A DNA stretch of 64,000 nucleotides from Leptodesmis sichuanensis A121 (GTDB lineage Bacteria; Cyanobacteriota; Cyanobacteriia; Leptolyngbyales; Leptolyngbyaceae). The position numbers were made by a program, and so were the translations under genes. This document shows, in pieces, positions 53,015-61,754 of the stretch; the first letter of the stretch is position 1; the number at the start of each line of letters is the position of its first letter. The stretch is from positions 4,278,001 to 4,342,000 of the forward strand of contig NZ_CP075171.1 in NCBI RefSeq assembly GCF_021379005.1, given 5' to 3'. A model generated the notes under the pieces. That model was given only the letters and a program-made list of their open reading frames with translations. It searched no databases and was not told the DNA's origin.

Positions 53015-53210
53015 GGACAAGAGTTAAGAGATAAGAGTTACGAGTTGAGAGTTGGAGAATTTGGGATTTTAGATTTTGGATTTTGGATTGTTCTCTGTCT
53101 TCTCCAAATGACGCATGACTAAGGACAGCCCACTATCTACTATCCACTATCCACTACTCACTTTTAACGCTTAACTCTTAACCTTCTCCTCTTACCCAGG
53201 GGTGACGCGC
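53015..53210 (+). repeat. mixed simple-repeat region
   Basis: This gap holds AAGAGTTAAGAGATAAGAG units, TTTTAGATTTTGGATTTTGG, and CTATCTACTATCCACTATCC, then CTTAACTCTTAACC, complementary to the first unit. All are families seen elsewhere in the window. No gene is supported. The promoter of the leftward regulator should lie in its left part. Confidence 0.6.
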
Positions 53211-53255
53211 CTTCAGGCAACAGGTAGCATGGGATTAAATTTTTGATCGTGGCTC

Positions 53256-55094
53256 ATGGAAACTGGGATGCAGCAGGAGAAGTTGAGGCAGATTGGGGGG
53301 CGGTTGCAAAAGCAGTTGAGATTGCATTTACCCCTGTTGCCGCTTCGGGTTCAGTGTGCATTGAAAGAAAATCTGATGGTGTTGGTGCAGCATCCTCCTG
53401 GAATTGAGGTTGAGCCTGCCCAGGTATTTGGGATTTTGGAACAGGCACTGGCTGACATACCAGCAGATTGGCTGCCCGATCGCCCGTCTCCAAGCTCTGA
53501 CCAGAATCCTTTAATCAAGCTGTATTTAAGGGTGGCTGGTCAAGCAAAACCCTACGCGGCTCATGCGTTTTGCTTTTCCTCTACAGCCAATGTCTCAGAT
53601 CAGCCAGAGGTTCGGTCGTCCTCAGATCAGCCGGAGGTTCGGTCGTCCTCAGAGGATGAGACGATCGTAGAACCTGCGGAGGATGAGACGATCGCAGAAC
53701 CCGCTGAAGATCGGCCACTGGTTCAACTGGGTGAAATAGCCCCCATTGCTTCGGCTTCTTTATCCCGATCGCAGCGGCAGCCTGGGTTAGTGGTTGTGGG
53801 CGATCGTCCTGCTATCTCGCCTGGGCGATCGAGGATGCCAGGAAATCTGCAACCCTGGCTGTTGATTGGGGGAGGATTGGTGGCGGCTGTGTTGCTGGGG
53901 GGGAGTTTGTATGCTCTCACACGGCCCTGTGTAGTGGGTGCCTGCCAACCATTGCAAACGGCTCAAACCCTGACCCAGCAATCTGCTCAACTCTTGCAGG
54001 GAAATCCATCGGAGCAGGCCGCACAACAGGCCAGACAGCAATTAACGGAAGCGCAACGGTTGGTTAGTGAAATTCCTCCGTGGTCGGGATCCTATGGGGA
54101 AGCACAAGCGGTGAAACAATCCTTGGATCAGATTCTCAGCGCGGAAAGCAAGGCTGAAATGGCAACTCGGAAGGGACAGGTAACGGCTCAATCGGTGCCT
54201 GACTGGCAGGTGGTGGAATCTCTCTGGCGAGAGGCGATCGCTCCCCTGGAATCTGTGGCTCAAACCAGTCCTCTTCACCCCTATGCACAACAGCGGTTAA
54301 CAGCTTACCGGGCGAATCTGAAATGGAGCGAACAACGAATTGCCACGGAACAGGAGGCTCGCAAACGACTACTGACAGCCAAGCAAACCGTAGGTTTGGC
54401 GGAAGCACGGCAAAATACAGCCAGGGAACTTCAGGATTGGCAAATTGCTCAATCAACCTGGCTAGTGACTATGAATGCGCTGAAGCAAATTCCGGAGGGG
54501 ACCACCAGCTATATCGAAGCGCAGCAACTGATGCAGAATTATCAGCCGAAGTTGGTCGCCACCCGCGATCGGCTTACCCAGGAACAGTTAGCAGCCAAAG
54601 CCTACACGCAGGCCGTTCAGTCAGAACAACAGGCCAAAGCATGGCAACAGAAAAATCAATGGTCTCAGGCGGCAGCATCCTGGCAGAGCGTCCTCAATTA
54701 TGCGGGCCAGGTGCCGGAGGAGACTTCTGTTTCCAGTCAGGCCCAAACGCTCGCGGCCAATGCGGCAAGCGCTCTAAAACAGGCCCAAACCGTGGTTAAA
54801 GTTCGCGGTGATCTGGATCGAATTTGTTTTGCTTCCGGCAAGATTTGCGACTACACCATCCAAAACGATGTCATCAAAGTTAAGTTTGTGTCTGCCTATG
54901 AACGCCGTGCCCGGACGATCGGTGGCATTAGCTATTTCTCTAGAGACTACGAGACGATGTACAAAATCGATCAACACTTTGCCTCTCTGGCCAAAGCCTT
55001 GCAGGCTGTGAGTACTAATTCGGGCATACCCATTCAGGTATATAACTCCGATAATCAGGTGCTGGGTTCGTTTGTTCCGGGAGGTGGGCAGTGA
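53256..55094 (+). CDS. hypothetical protein with one membrane helix and coiled-coil C-terminal half
   Basis: The 612-residue protein opens with a small folded domain (about 5-75, LPLRVQCALKENLMVLVQHP, VFGILEQALADIP). A low-complexity linker with exact duplications follows (SSDQPEVRS twice, EDETIxEPA twice). One membrane helix lies at about 205-225 (PWLLIGGGLVAAVLLGGSLY). A long Gln/Ala-rich helical region (about 240-520) and a final domain with a CFASGKICDYTIQNDVIKVKF segment complete it. The first domain would be cytoplasmic and the rest outside. I do not recognise the family. The helical repeats resemble tetratricopeptide-like or coiled-coil scaffolds. Confidence 0.75.
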   Translation: METGMQQEKLRQIGGRLQKQLRLHLPLLPLRVQCALKENLMVLVQHPPGIEVEPAQVFGILEQALADIPADWLPDRPSPSSDQNPLIKLYLRVAGQAKPYAAHAFCFSSTANVSDQPEVRSSSDQPEVRSSSEDETIVEPAEDETIAEPAEDRPLVQLGEIAPIASASLSRSQRQPGLVVVGDRPAISPGRSRMPGNLQPWLLIGGGLVAAVLLGGSLYALTRPCVVGACQPLQTAQTLTQQSAQLLQGNPSEQAAQQARQQLTEAQRLVSEIPPWSGSYGEAQAVKQSLDQILSAESKAEMATRKGQVTAQSVPDWQVVESLWREAIAPLESVAQTSPLHPYAQQRLTAYRANLKWSEQRIATEQEARKRLLTAKQTVGLAEARQNTARELQDWQIAQSTWLVTMNALKQIPEGTTSYIEAQQLMQNYQPKLVATRDRLTQEQLAAKAYTQAVQSEQQAKAWQQKNQWSQAAASWQSVLNYAGQVPEETSVSSQAQTLAANAASALKQAQTVVKVRGDLDRICFASGKICDYTIQNDVIKVKFVSAYERRARTIGGISYFSRDYETMYKIDQHFASLAKALQAVSTNSGIPIQVYNSDNQVLGSFVPGGGQ

Positions 55095-55262
55095 GGTGCT
55101 AGGGAAGGTCACGGGCAAGCAATGCCAGTAATCGCAGTTTTACCGGGATTGAGGTAGCGGGGTAGAGACGTTGCGGCGAAACCTCTCTGTCAGGGAAGGA
55201 AATAATAAACCAAATAAAAGATTGCAGAAATCGCGATTTTATCGTTATACTGAACAAGCTAA

Positions 55263-55339
<77 letters not shown>

Positions 55340-55345
55340 AATCAA

Positions 55346-55375
55346 CGAAGCCCTGCCAAATTTGGCGGGGCTTCG
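55346..55375 (+). terminator. terminator hairpin after tRNA-fMet
   Basis: CGAAGCCCTGCC and GGCGGGGCTTCG pair over 12 positions with one T-G pair around an AAATTT loop, followed by TGTTT. It begins seven bases after the tRNA. Confidence 0.8.
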
Positions 55376-55465
55376 TGTTTGGAAGAGTACGGGAAGTAGG
55401 GCAAACCGCTGCTCACGTCACCCCTGACCTCGGTAGAATGGGGATGCTGTCCAATAAACCTGGTT

Positions 55466-57166
55466 ATGACGGACAAACTGCAACGTCCCTTGCTTGTGGG
55501 TGGTCTTACCCTGGCGGCGACTCTCTGGATGCTGGAATTTCTGCACCAATCCTTTGGCGAATGGGGGCTGTATACCCTGCTGGCACTGGCGATTAGTGCT
55601 GGAGTTTGGTGGATTCAGCGGCCATCTTCATCTAAAGTCAGTGATGTCCCGTCGTTACCCAAATATATAGATGCGACGGCTGTCAAGCAAGCGTTGGCCG
55701 AAGCAGAGCAGGTGTTGCTCCGGTTGAAACTGGAAGCCGACGCAACAAATCCTGCCCTGGCTGGAGTGCAGCCTCAGGTGACCTTATTACAAGCTCAAGT
55801 GGGCCAGATTGCTAATGAACTCGATCGCGAGACTCTGCGGTTAATGGTCCTGGGAGCTAAAGGATCCGGAAAAACAGCGCTCCTGCAGTTATTGCAAACT
55901 TTCTGGGTGGGCCAAGTTCCTCAGTCTGTCAGCTTGTATGAGGCTCCCAGTTTTGGGGTGGCAACGGCAGGCGGATTAGATGCCGAAGCCCTGATGCTGA
56001 AGCAGGCGATCGCAGCGGATCTGGTACTATTTCTGGTCACTGGGGACTTAACAGATTCGGAGTTGCAGCAGTTAAAGCGGTTGGCTGCCCGGAAGCGAAC
56101 ATTGTTGGTGTTTAACAAACAGGATCTGTATTTGCCGGAAGAACGCCAGCTTATTCTCAGCCGGATGCAAAACTGGGGACGGGGTTGTCTGTCTGGGAAT
56201 GATGTAGTTGCGATCGCTGCTGCGCCCAAACCCTTGAAAGTCCGTCATTATCAGGATGATGGATCTGTGCAAGAGTGGATGGAAGAGCAACCCCCCGATC
56301 TGGGTGCCTTGACCCAGCGGTTAACAGCTATTGTTCAGGAAGAAAGCCGGCAACTGGTATTGGCCAGTGCTCTGACTCAGGCGATCGACCTAAAAGCTCA
56401 GACAGGGGCAGTTCTCAATGATGTCCGGCGGCTCAAAGCGATGCCTGTGATTGAAAAATTTCAGTGGGTGTCTGCTGCCACCGCCTTTGCTAGTCCGGTT
56501 CCTACCCTGGATGTGGTAGCCACGGCAGCGATCAACGTCCAAATGATTCTGGATTTGGGCGCGATTTATCAGCAGAAGTTTTCGGTGGATCAGGCTCAGA
56601 AAGTGGTGACTACGTTAGGAAGCCTGATCCTGAAATTGGGCTTGGTGGAATTTTCCACACGAACGGTGTCCCATTTACTCAAGACCAATGCTGTGACCTA
56701 TATCGCAGGCGGGTGTATTCAGGCGGTGAGCGCGGCATACTTAACCCGGATTGCTGGACTGGCGTTAATCGAGTATTTCCATACCCAGGAACCGAACCTG
56801 ACCCTCAGCGATGCCAAACCCCTCGCGATCGATCGTTTAGGCGAGATCCTGCAACAAGTCTTCCAAAAAAACCAGCAAATCTCCGTTGTACAAACCTTTG
56901 CTTCCCAGGTTCTCGATCGCATCATCCCCAAATCCACCCAACCTTCTCCCTCCCTACGTACAGACCCCTCACCTAACACCTCCCCTTCTTCACCCCTTTC
57001 CCCCTCCGTCCCCCTCCCCCCCTACTCCCCTCCTCTCCCCTCTCCTTCCCTTGCCATTCCTCTCTCCCTGCCCCAGCCAGAAGTTCAGGTTGTGGAGCAG
57101 AATGAAACTAAAACCTCTATTCCCTTGGCCGTTCCTCTGGATGCAACCCAATCCCCTTCCTCCTGA
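55466..57166 (+). CDS. membrane-associated dynamin/Era-like GTPase with DUF697-type C-terminus
   Basis: The 566-residue protein has two N-terminal membrane helices (about 10-50), then a G domain with P-loop GAKGSGKT at 130-137 and a clear NKQD specificity motif (VFNKQDLYLPEE). The DxxG switch is not obvious in TAGGLDAEA. Hydrophobic helices at about 330-440 (PVIEKFQWVSAATAFASPVP, LTRIAGLALIEYF) resemble DUF697. A Pro/Ser-rich tail at about 490-540 looks like expanded C-rich simple repeat. These proteins are thought to act at membranes; the substrate process is unknown. Its end overlaps the next GTPase gene by 65 bases. Confidence 0.75.
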   Translation: MTDKLQRPLLVGGLTLAATLWMLEFLHQSFGEWGLYTLLALAISAGVWWIQRPSSSKVSDVPSLPKYIDATAVKQALAEAEQVLLRLKLEADATNPALAGVQPQVTLLQAQVGQIANELDRETLRLMVLGAKGSGKTALLQLLQTFWVGQVPQSVSLYEAPSFGVATAGGLDAEALMLKQAIAADLVLFLVTGDLTDSELQQLKRLAARKRTLLVFNKQDLYLPEERQLILSRMQNWGRGCLSGNDVVAIAAAPKPLKVRHYQDDGSVQEWMEEQPPDLGALTQRLTAIVQEESRQLVLASALTQAIDLKAQTGAVLNDVRRLKAMPVIEKFQWVSAATAFASPVPTLDVVATAAINVQMILDLGAIYQQKFSVDQAQKVVTTLGSLILKLGLVEFSTRTVSHLLKTNAVTYIAGGCIQAVSAAYLTRIAGLALIEYFHTQEPNLTLSDAKPLAIDRLGEILQQVFQKNQQISVVQTFASQVLDRIIPKSTQPSPSLRTDPSPNTSPSSPLSPSVPLPPYSPPLPSPSLAIPLSLPQPEVQVVEQNETKTSIPLAVPLDATQSPSS

Positions 57167-58637
57167 ACCTAACTCTGCTTCCTCGTTGAGAGCGATCGAT
57201 CCGCAAACCCTTTATCTTCAGCGTGCTCGTGTCAGTTTGCGGCAGGCCTTGAATCGTTATACGGGGTACTTTCGGGCTGCCAGACAGCGGCCACCGGGAA
57301 CATCGACTCAAGCGGCAGTGAAAGCGGATATGGATCAGCTTTCTGTAGCGTTGCATAAGTTAGAAACCAATATGGCACGGGTAGCGGTGTTTGGGTTGGT
57401 CAGTCGCGGCAAATCAGCGGTGTTGAATGCGCTTCTGGGGCAAAAAGTATTACCAACTGGGCCGTTGAATGGGGTTACTTTAGCGCCACAAGTGGTTGTC
57501 TGGTCACCCTTTGGGGCCGATGGAACGAGCGCTGATCCAGGCGATCGCACTGATTCTCCGGCAACGGTGCAAATTGAATTGATCGACACTCCGGGATTAG
57601 ACGAAATTGATGGGCAAACACGGGCAGAGATGGCTCAAACTATTGCCCATCAAGCCGATCTAATTTTATTTGTGGTAGCTGGAGATATTACTCGCACGGA
57701 ATATCAAGCTCTGTGTGACCTGCGGCAGGCTCAAAAACCCCTGTTGCTGGTGTTTAACAAAATTGATTTATATCCAGAGCATACCCGGCAGGAGATTTAT
57801 CAGAGTTTGCAGTGGTTAGCGGCGAAAAGTGCTGCAGGAGAGTCTTTACAGGAACTGCTGTCTGTGAATGAGATCGTTCTGGTGGCGGCAGACCCGGCTC
57901 CTCTGCAAGTGCGAGTGGAACATCCCGATGGCCGGGTGACCTATGAGCGGGAAACACCCCCCATGTACATTGAGCCGTTGAAGCAAAAGATTTTGGAAGT
58001 CCTCAATCGGGAGGGGCGTACTTTAATGGCGTTGAATGCCTTAATTCAGGTACGAGAAGCGGAAGCTCGGTTGGCGGATCAATTATTGGAGTTGCACAAT
58101 GCTGAGGCAGACGAATTGATCTGGAAGTTCGTCCGGTATAAAGCGATCGCGGTAGCGTTGAACCCGATCGCTATCCTCGACCTGGCAGGGGGGGCGATTT
58201 CTGACCTGGCCATGATTCGGGCGCTGTCCGAGCTTTATGGGTTGCCGGTCACAGGTCATGAAGCCAGTAAACTGTGGAGGACGATTATCCTTAGTTCTGG
58301 TAGTTTGCTCCTCTCAGAAATTGGCAGTGGCCTCCTATTGGGTATCGGAAAAAGTGCCGCTGCTGCTGCCTCTGGAGTGGACACCTCCAGTAGTTTAACG
58401 GCCTATGCTGGAGCTGCGATCGCCCAGGCTTCTTTGGCTGGCTTTGGAGCGTATTCAGTTGGACAGGCGGCCCAGGCTTACCTGCAACGGGGCTGTAGTT
58501 GGGGGCCGCAGGGAGCGAATACGGTGATTCAGGAAATTCTCAGCCGGATTGACAAAAACACGATTCTTTATCGCGTTCGGCAAGATCTGAGTGAGCAACT
58601 GAATATCCCGATGTTAGGTGGCTTGAACTTTTGGTGA
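57102..58637 (+). CDS. GTPase with DUF697-type C-terminal membrane domain
   Basis: I choose ATG 57102, behind GGAG and inside the end of the previous gene; the longer frame from 56886 is the shadow of the Pro-rich tail. The product of 511 residues has a standard G domain: P-loop GLVSRGKSA at about 98-106, DTPGLDEID at about 161, and NKIDLYPEH. The C-terminal half has helices FVRYKAIAVALNPIAILDLA and two Gly/Ala-rich hydrophobic stretches (about 400-470), as in DUF697/YcjF-like proteins. It is similar to the upstream GTPase, so the two may work as a heteromeric pair, translationally coupled by overlap. Confidence 0.85.
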   Translation: MKLKPLFPWPFLWMQPNPLPPEPNSASSLRAIDPQTLYLQRARVSLRQALNRYTGYFRAARQRPPGTSTQAAVKADMDQLSVALHKLETNMARVAVFGLVSRGKSAVLNALLGQKVLPTGPLNGVTLAPQVVVWSPFGADGTSADPGDRTDSPATVQIELIDTPGLDEIDGQTRAEMAQTIAHQADLILFVVAGDITRTEYQALCDLRQAQKPLLLVFNKIDLYPEHTRQEIYQSLQWLAAKSAAGESLQELLSVNEIVLVAADPAPLQVRVEHPDGRVTYERETPPMYIEPLKQKILEVLNREGRTLMALNALIQVREAEARLADQLLELHNAEADELIWKFVRYKAIAVALNPIAILDLAGGAISDLAMIRALSELYGLPVTGHEASKLWRTIILSSGSLLLSEIGSGLLLGIGKSAAAAASGVDTSSSLTAYAGAAIAQASLAGFGAYSVGQAAQAYLQRGCSWGPQGANTVIQEILSRIDKNTILYRVRQDLSEQLNIPMLGGLNFW

Positions 58638-58646
58638 GGAAGCAAC

Positions 58647-58846
58647 CTGGTTGACTGACAAATCTCCTGAACACCCGCTGCATCACCAGGAAATCAATTT
58701 CCTGGCTCATCGCCAAAGTCATCTCAAGATGACTGGACAAGAGTTTCAGTCCATTTGAATGGACTTGCGCTGTTAGCCCAAAATTTATTTTAGGGCGGGT
58801 TGACAACAGAGACATGAGCCTTTCGGAACTTTTGTCAGTCAATCAG
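58647..58846. mobile_element. 200-bp MITE with 16-bp inverted ends and 9-bp target duplication
   Basis: The ends are CTGGTTGACTGACAAA and TTTGTCAGTCAATCAG, matching at 15 of 16 positions in inverse orientation. GGAAGCAAC flanks both sides exactly (58638-58646 and 58847-58855). The inside is rich in small hairpins: AGGAAATCAATTTCCT, AGTCCATTTGAATGGACT and GCCCAAAATTTATTTTAGGGC. It has no transposase gene. A minus-strand frame crosses it but looks like a by-product. Confidence 0.88.
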
Positions 58847-58935
58847 GGAAGCAACTGCGAAATTGTCCGTAGGGTGACCAACTCTATTTCATTGCTTAGA
58901 ATCAGGTAGGGACGTAAGACGAGGAGCATTAGAAG

Positions 58936-60036
58936 TTGGCGTACTACCTGGATCTCTTTTCCCCAGAAACTTATGAAGCATTCTCGAAGTCAAATCGTGA
59001 TGTTTCTGGGTTTCGTTTACGTCAACAAAATGCCGCAAGCCGAATTAAGATTGGCGATAAGTTTATCTGTTACATGACTAAGCTATCCCGATGGATAGGG
59101 GTTTTTGAGGTGCAAAGCGAATGCTTCTCAGATGATGCCCCAATTTTTCTTCCTCAGGATGACCCTTTCGTGGTTCGCTTTAAGGTTAAACCGATCGTCT
59201 GGCTACCTAAAGAAAAGGCAATCCCAATCCACGATGATAGAGTTTGGAATCGTTTATCCTTCACCAAAGGAATCGATAAAAACACATCAAAGTGGACAGG
59301 GAAGCTTCGCAACAGCCTTAATCAACTGACCAATAATGATGGGCATTTTCTTGAAGAGTTCATGTCGTTACAAGTGGATGGAGGAGAACTCTTTGATATT
59401 GATGAGGATGAATACCAAAAACTCATTACACATCGTATTCATCGAATAGATAGGGTTGTAACTGTCACCGTTCCCCAGGATACCAAAGATGAAGTTGAAA
59501 GCACTGTAAATCAACCAGAAGTCCGTGAATCAATAAAAGTGCAATCTTTAATTGCTAGCATTGGCTCTCAGATGGGAATGTCAATCTGGTTGCCACGTAG
59601 TGATCGAAGCGCAGTTCTAAAAGAATGGAAAGATCAAGATCATGTTTTGCTGGATGTTCTACCTCTTAATTATGATGAGACGACACTCAAAACCATTGAG
59701 CAAATTGACGTTTTATGGTTAAAACGGCGTTCTATTGTTCGTGCTTTTGAGGTTGAGCATACTACTTCAATTTATTCCGGCATCCTTAGAATGGCAGACC
59801 TGCTAGCACTTCAGCCTAATATGAATATAAAGTTGCATATAGTTGCACCTCCTGAACGACGAGACAAGGTATTTCAGGAAATCCGGAGACCTGTCTTTTC
59901 ATTGCTTGATGTAGCTCCATTGTCAGAAAGATGTACTTACCTCTCTTATGAGAGTGTACAAGAGTTGTCAAAGCAAAAACATTTATCACATTTATCAGAT
60001 AGCGTTTTAGATGAGTATGCCGAGGAGGCTGAATAG
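58936..60036 (+). CDS. PUA/EVE-like domain fused to a PD-(D/E)XK nuclease-like domain
   Basis: The 366-residue protein starts at TTG 58936, behind GAGGAG. Residues about 1-150 resemble an EVE-type PUA fold: YLDLFSPETYEAF, RIKIGDKFICYMTKLSRWIG, VFEVQSECFSDD. EVE domains read modified bases. The C-terminal domain (about 185-345) has DVLWLKRRSIVRAFEVEHTT, with Asp258, Glu272 and Glu274, then SIYSGILRMADLL; this is a restriction-like active site, Glu replacing the usual final Lys. A modification-dependent nuclease role is plausible, though not shown. The gene sits just after a MITE and before another small gene pair, an accessory context. Confidence 0.7.
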   Translation: MAYYLDLFSPETYEAFSKSNRDVSGFRLRQQNAASRIKIGDKFICYMTKLSRWIGVFEVQSECFSDDAPIFLPQDDPFVVRFKVKPIVWLPKEKAIPIHDDRVWNRLSFTKGIDKNTSKWTGKLRNSLNQLTNNDGHFLEEFMSLQVDGGELFDIDEDEYQKLITHRIHRIDRVVTVTVPQDTKDEVESTVNQPEVRESIKVQSLIASIGSQMGMSIWLPRSDRSAVLKEWKDQDHVLLDVLPLNYDETTLKTIEQIDVLWLKRRSIVRAFEVEHTTSIYSGILRMADLLALQPNMNIKLHIVAPPERRDKVFQEIRRPVFSLLDVAPLSERCTYLSYESVQELSKQKHLSHLSDSVLDEYAEEAE

Positions 60037-60109
60037 TTCGCTAACCAATATGTTGTGGCAACAGATTGGGCTGACTAGAATAGGAAAAAGAGTAGCTAGG
60101 GTATTTTGT

Positions 60110-60325
60110 ATGGTTTCATCAGAATTAATTTCGACTCTAAAGAGGTTGAGCCGTTCGGATAAGTTCTATGTTATGCAACTTTTGATTTCAGAGTTAGCTC
60201 AGAGCGAGACAGATTTAATTAAACCTGACCAAGCTTATCCAGTGTGGTCACCTTATGGTGCGGACGAGGCGGCAGATACAATGTTAAAAGTGCTACAAGC
60301 TGCCAAAGCTCAAGACCATGCGTAA
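60110..60325 (+). CDS. small protein paired with a retropepsin-like gene
   Basis: From ATG 60110 the protein has 71 residues: MVSSELISTLKRLSRSDKFY, VMQLLISELAQSE, then a Pro-rich link YPVWSPYGADEAA and a final helix. The start is chosen because the upstream extension to 60011 overlaps the previous gene. It overlaps the next gene by eight bases. The layout, a small helical protein before a coupled second gene, is like that of many toxin-antitoxin pairs, but I know no proof for this one. Confidence 0.65.
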   Translation: MVSSELISTLKRLSRSDKFYVMQLLISELAQSETDLIKPDQAYPVWSPYGADEAADTMLKVLQAAKAQDHA

Positions 60326-60743
60326 TGCCGAGCGGTATCCATTTCTTTCCGGTGATCCAACTTTAGGTGAAGCTAGTTTTCGCCCCTACTTATCGTTCAC
60401 CCTGCTTCACCAACAAGTTTCTGTCCCAGCATCCGCTCTTCTAGATACTGGCGCAAGTGTCAATGTGCTGCCGTACTCAATAGGAGTTGAACTTGGATAT
60501 GACTGGGAACGGCAAACAACAGCACTGAGTTTGACAGGAAATCTGGCTCAGTATGAGGCGCGTGTCGTGCTTGCTCAAGCGGTCGTTGGTCAATTTGAGC
60601 CTGTGCAACTGGTATTTGCCTGGACACAAGCTACCAATGTACCGCTTATCTTGGGTCAGGTGAACTTCTTTATGGAGTTTGATGTTTGCTTCTATCGTTC
60701 ACAGCTAGAGTTTGCAGTCAGCCCTAAAGCTCTTTCAAGGTAG
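60318..60743 (+). CDS. retropepsin-like aspartic protease domain protein
   Basis: The 141-residue protein carries the aspartic protease signature LLDTGASVNVLPY at about residues 41-53 (catalytic Asp43), a flap-like region TALSLTGNLAQYEARVVLAQ, and the matching VPLILGQVNFFMEFDVCF near the end. Single-domain retropepsin-like proteins act as dimers. Similar genes are frequent in cyanobacteria next to small genes of the kind found here. The target is unknown. Confidence 0.82.
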   Translation: MRNAERYPFLSGDPTLGEASFRPYLSFTLLHQQVSVPASALLDTGASVNVLPYSIGVELGYDWERQTTALSLTGNLAQYEARVVLAQAVVGQFEPVQLVFAWTQATNVPLILGQVNFFMEFDVCFYRSQLEFAVSPKALSR

Positions 60744-60762
60744 ATGATGTTCTTGCCAGCCA

Positions 60763-60849
60763 CCTAACACTGCGTGGCAGCGGACGGATGAAAGCTGCTG
60801 GTGCTGAGTTCAAGGTCGCCTGCCGCCGCTGCACTTCACCGTTGTAAGG
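60763..60849 (+). other. attC-like hairpin (putative integron cassette site)
   Basis: CCTAACACTGCGTGGCAGCG begins an imperfect inverted structure that ends CCGCTGCACTTCACCGTTG. The stem GCAGCGG (60777-60783) with CCGCTGC (60826-60832) is perfect. The outer AAC and GTT match the conserved core trinucleotides of integron attC sites, and an unpaired offset lies between the two boxes, as in attC. The right box GTTGTAA deviates from GTTRRRY. It lies 20 bases after a gene stop, where a cassette attC would be. Confidence 0.4.
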
Positions 60850-61004
60850 GTTGTCATTTGTCATTCGTTATTAAATTTTCCGTGAAGTTCCGTAATCTCC
60901 AACTCTTTGAGTGTATCTGATGGCACTTTTGGGTCATAGGTTGGCCTGAAGCAGCCAAAGCATGATGGTGCTGTGTTATCCAAGCATGATCAAGGAGAGT
61001 CCAA

Positions 61005-61679
61005 ATGAATTACTTTTCGACCGTTTTCTCGCTCCTGCGCGATCGCAAAGAGTTTTTAGAAGAAATTCATGAGGGGGTCAAATTACGTAGCAAAATTTCA
61101 TCCTTAATGCTGTCTAGCTTCTGTTTCTTTGCTTTGTACGGGGCCATTATTGGAACCTTCCACAGTCCGCTCCAATCCCTCTCCTCAGCCATCAAACTTC
61201 CGGCTCTGTATCTCATCACCCTGTTAGTTTGTTTACCAACTCTGTATATTTTTAATGTCTTGTTTGGTTCCAAGCAGAGTATTGCTCAACACTTCACCTA
61301 TCTGCTGACTGCTGTTTCAGTAATTGCTATTTTGCTGTGTGGCTTTGCTCCAGTCACGCTGTTCTTCTTAATTACTGTCAATGATTATAATTTTTTCCTG
61401 CTTTTGAATGTCTTGATCTTCGCGCTCACAGGTATTTTGGGTGTCTCCTTTCTCTACCAGATTATGCGGCCCGTAGCGGATGGTGAACCTGGATCGGGAA
61501 CCAAAGTGCGAACGAATATTTTGCGGTTCTGGTTATGTCTGTATGGCTTTGTGGGCAGTCAATTGGGTTGGACTCTGCGCCCCTTTTTCGGCTCCCCCGG
61601 TCAGTTTGAATTATTTCGTCCCAGAGAGGGCAGTTTTTTCTCTGGGGTTTGGAATTCCCTGCTTAGCTTCCTATTTTGA
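61005..61679 (+). CDS. Yip1-like multi-pass membrane protein
   Basis: The 224-residue protein has an amphipathic N-terminus with EFLEEIHEGVKLRSKI, then about five hydrophobic segments (SSFCFFALYGAIIGTFHS, LPALYLITLLVCLPTLYIF, TYLLTAVSVIAILLCGFAP, and two more), and a soluble tail ending near LFRPREGSFF. The pattern resembles Yip1-domain bacterial proteins of unknown function. It is about 75 bases upstream of cobN on the same strand, but nothing links the two functions. Confidence 0.65.
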   Translation: MNYFSTVFSLLRDRKEFLEEIHEGVKLRSKISSLMLSSFCFFALYGAIIGTFHSPLQSLSSAIKLPALYLITLLVCLPTLYIFNVLFGSKQSIAQHFTYLLTAVSVIAILLCGFAPVTLFFLITVNDYNFFLLLNVLIFALTGILGVSFLYQIMRPVADGEPGSGTKVRTNILRFWLCLYGFVGSQLGWTLRPFFGSPGQFELFRPREGSFFSGVWNSLLSFLF

Positions 61680-61754
61680 ACATTCTGGGTTTCACCGTAT
61701 ATTCGATGAGGCATATAAAGCAGAACAGCCTTTTCGTAATCGGGAAACAAAACT

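Noticed and set aside
58540-58842. A 100-codon minus-strand frame crossing the MITE.
   Set aside because: It begins within the MITE end and runs into the GTPase gene on the other strand; hairpin composition explains the open frame.
61680-61754. B12 riboswitch upstream of cobN.
   Set aside because: The gap is only 75 bases and contains no B12-box-like sequence.
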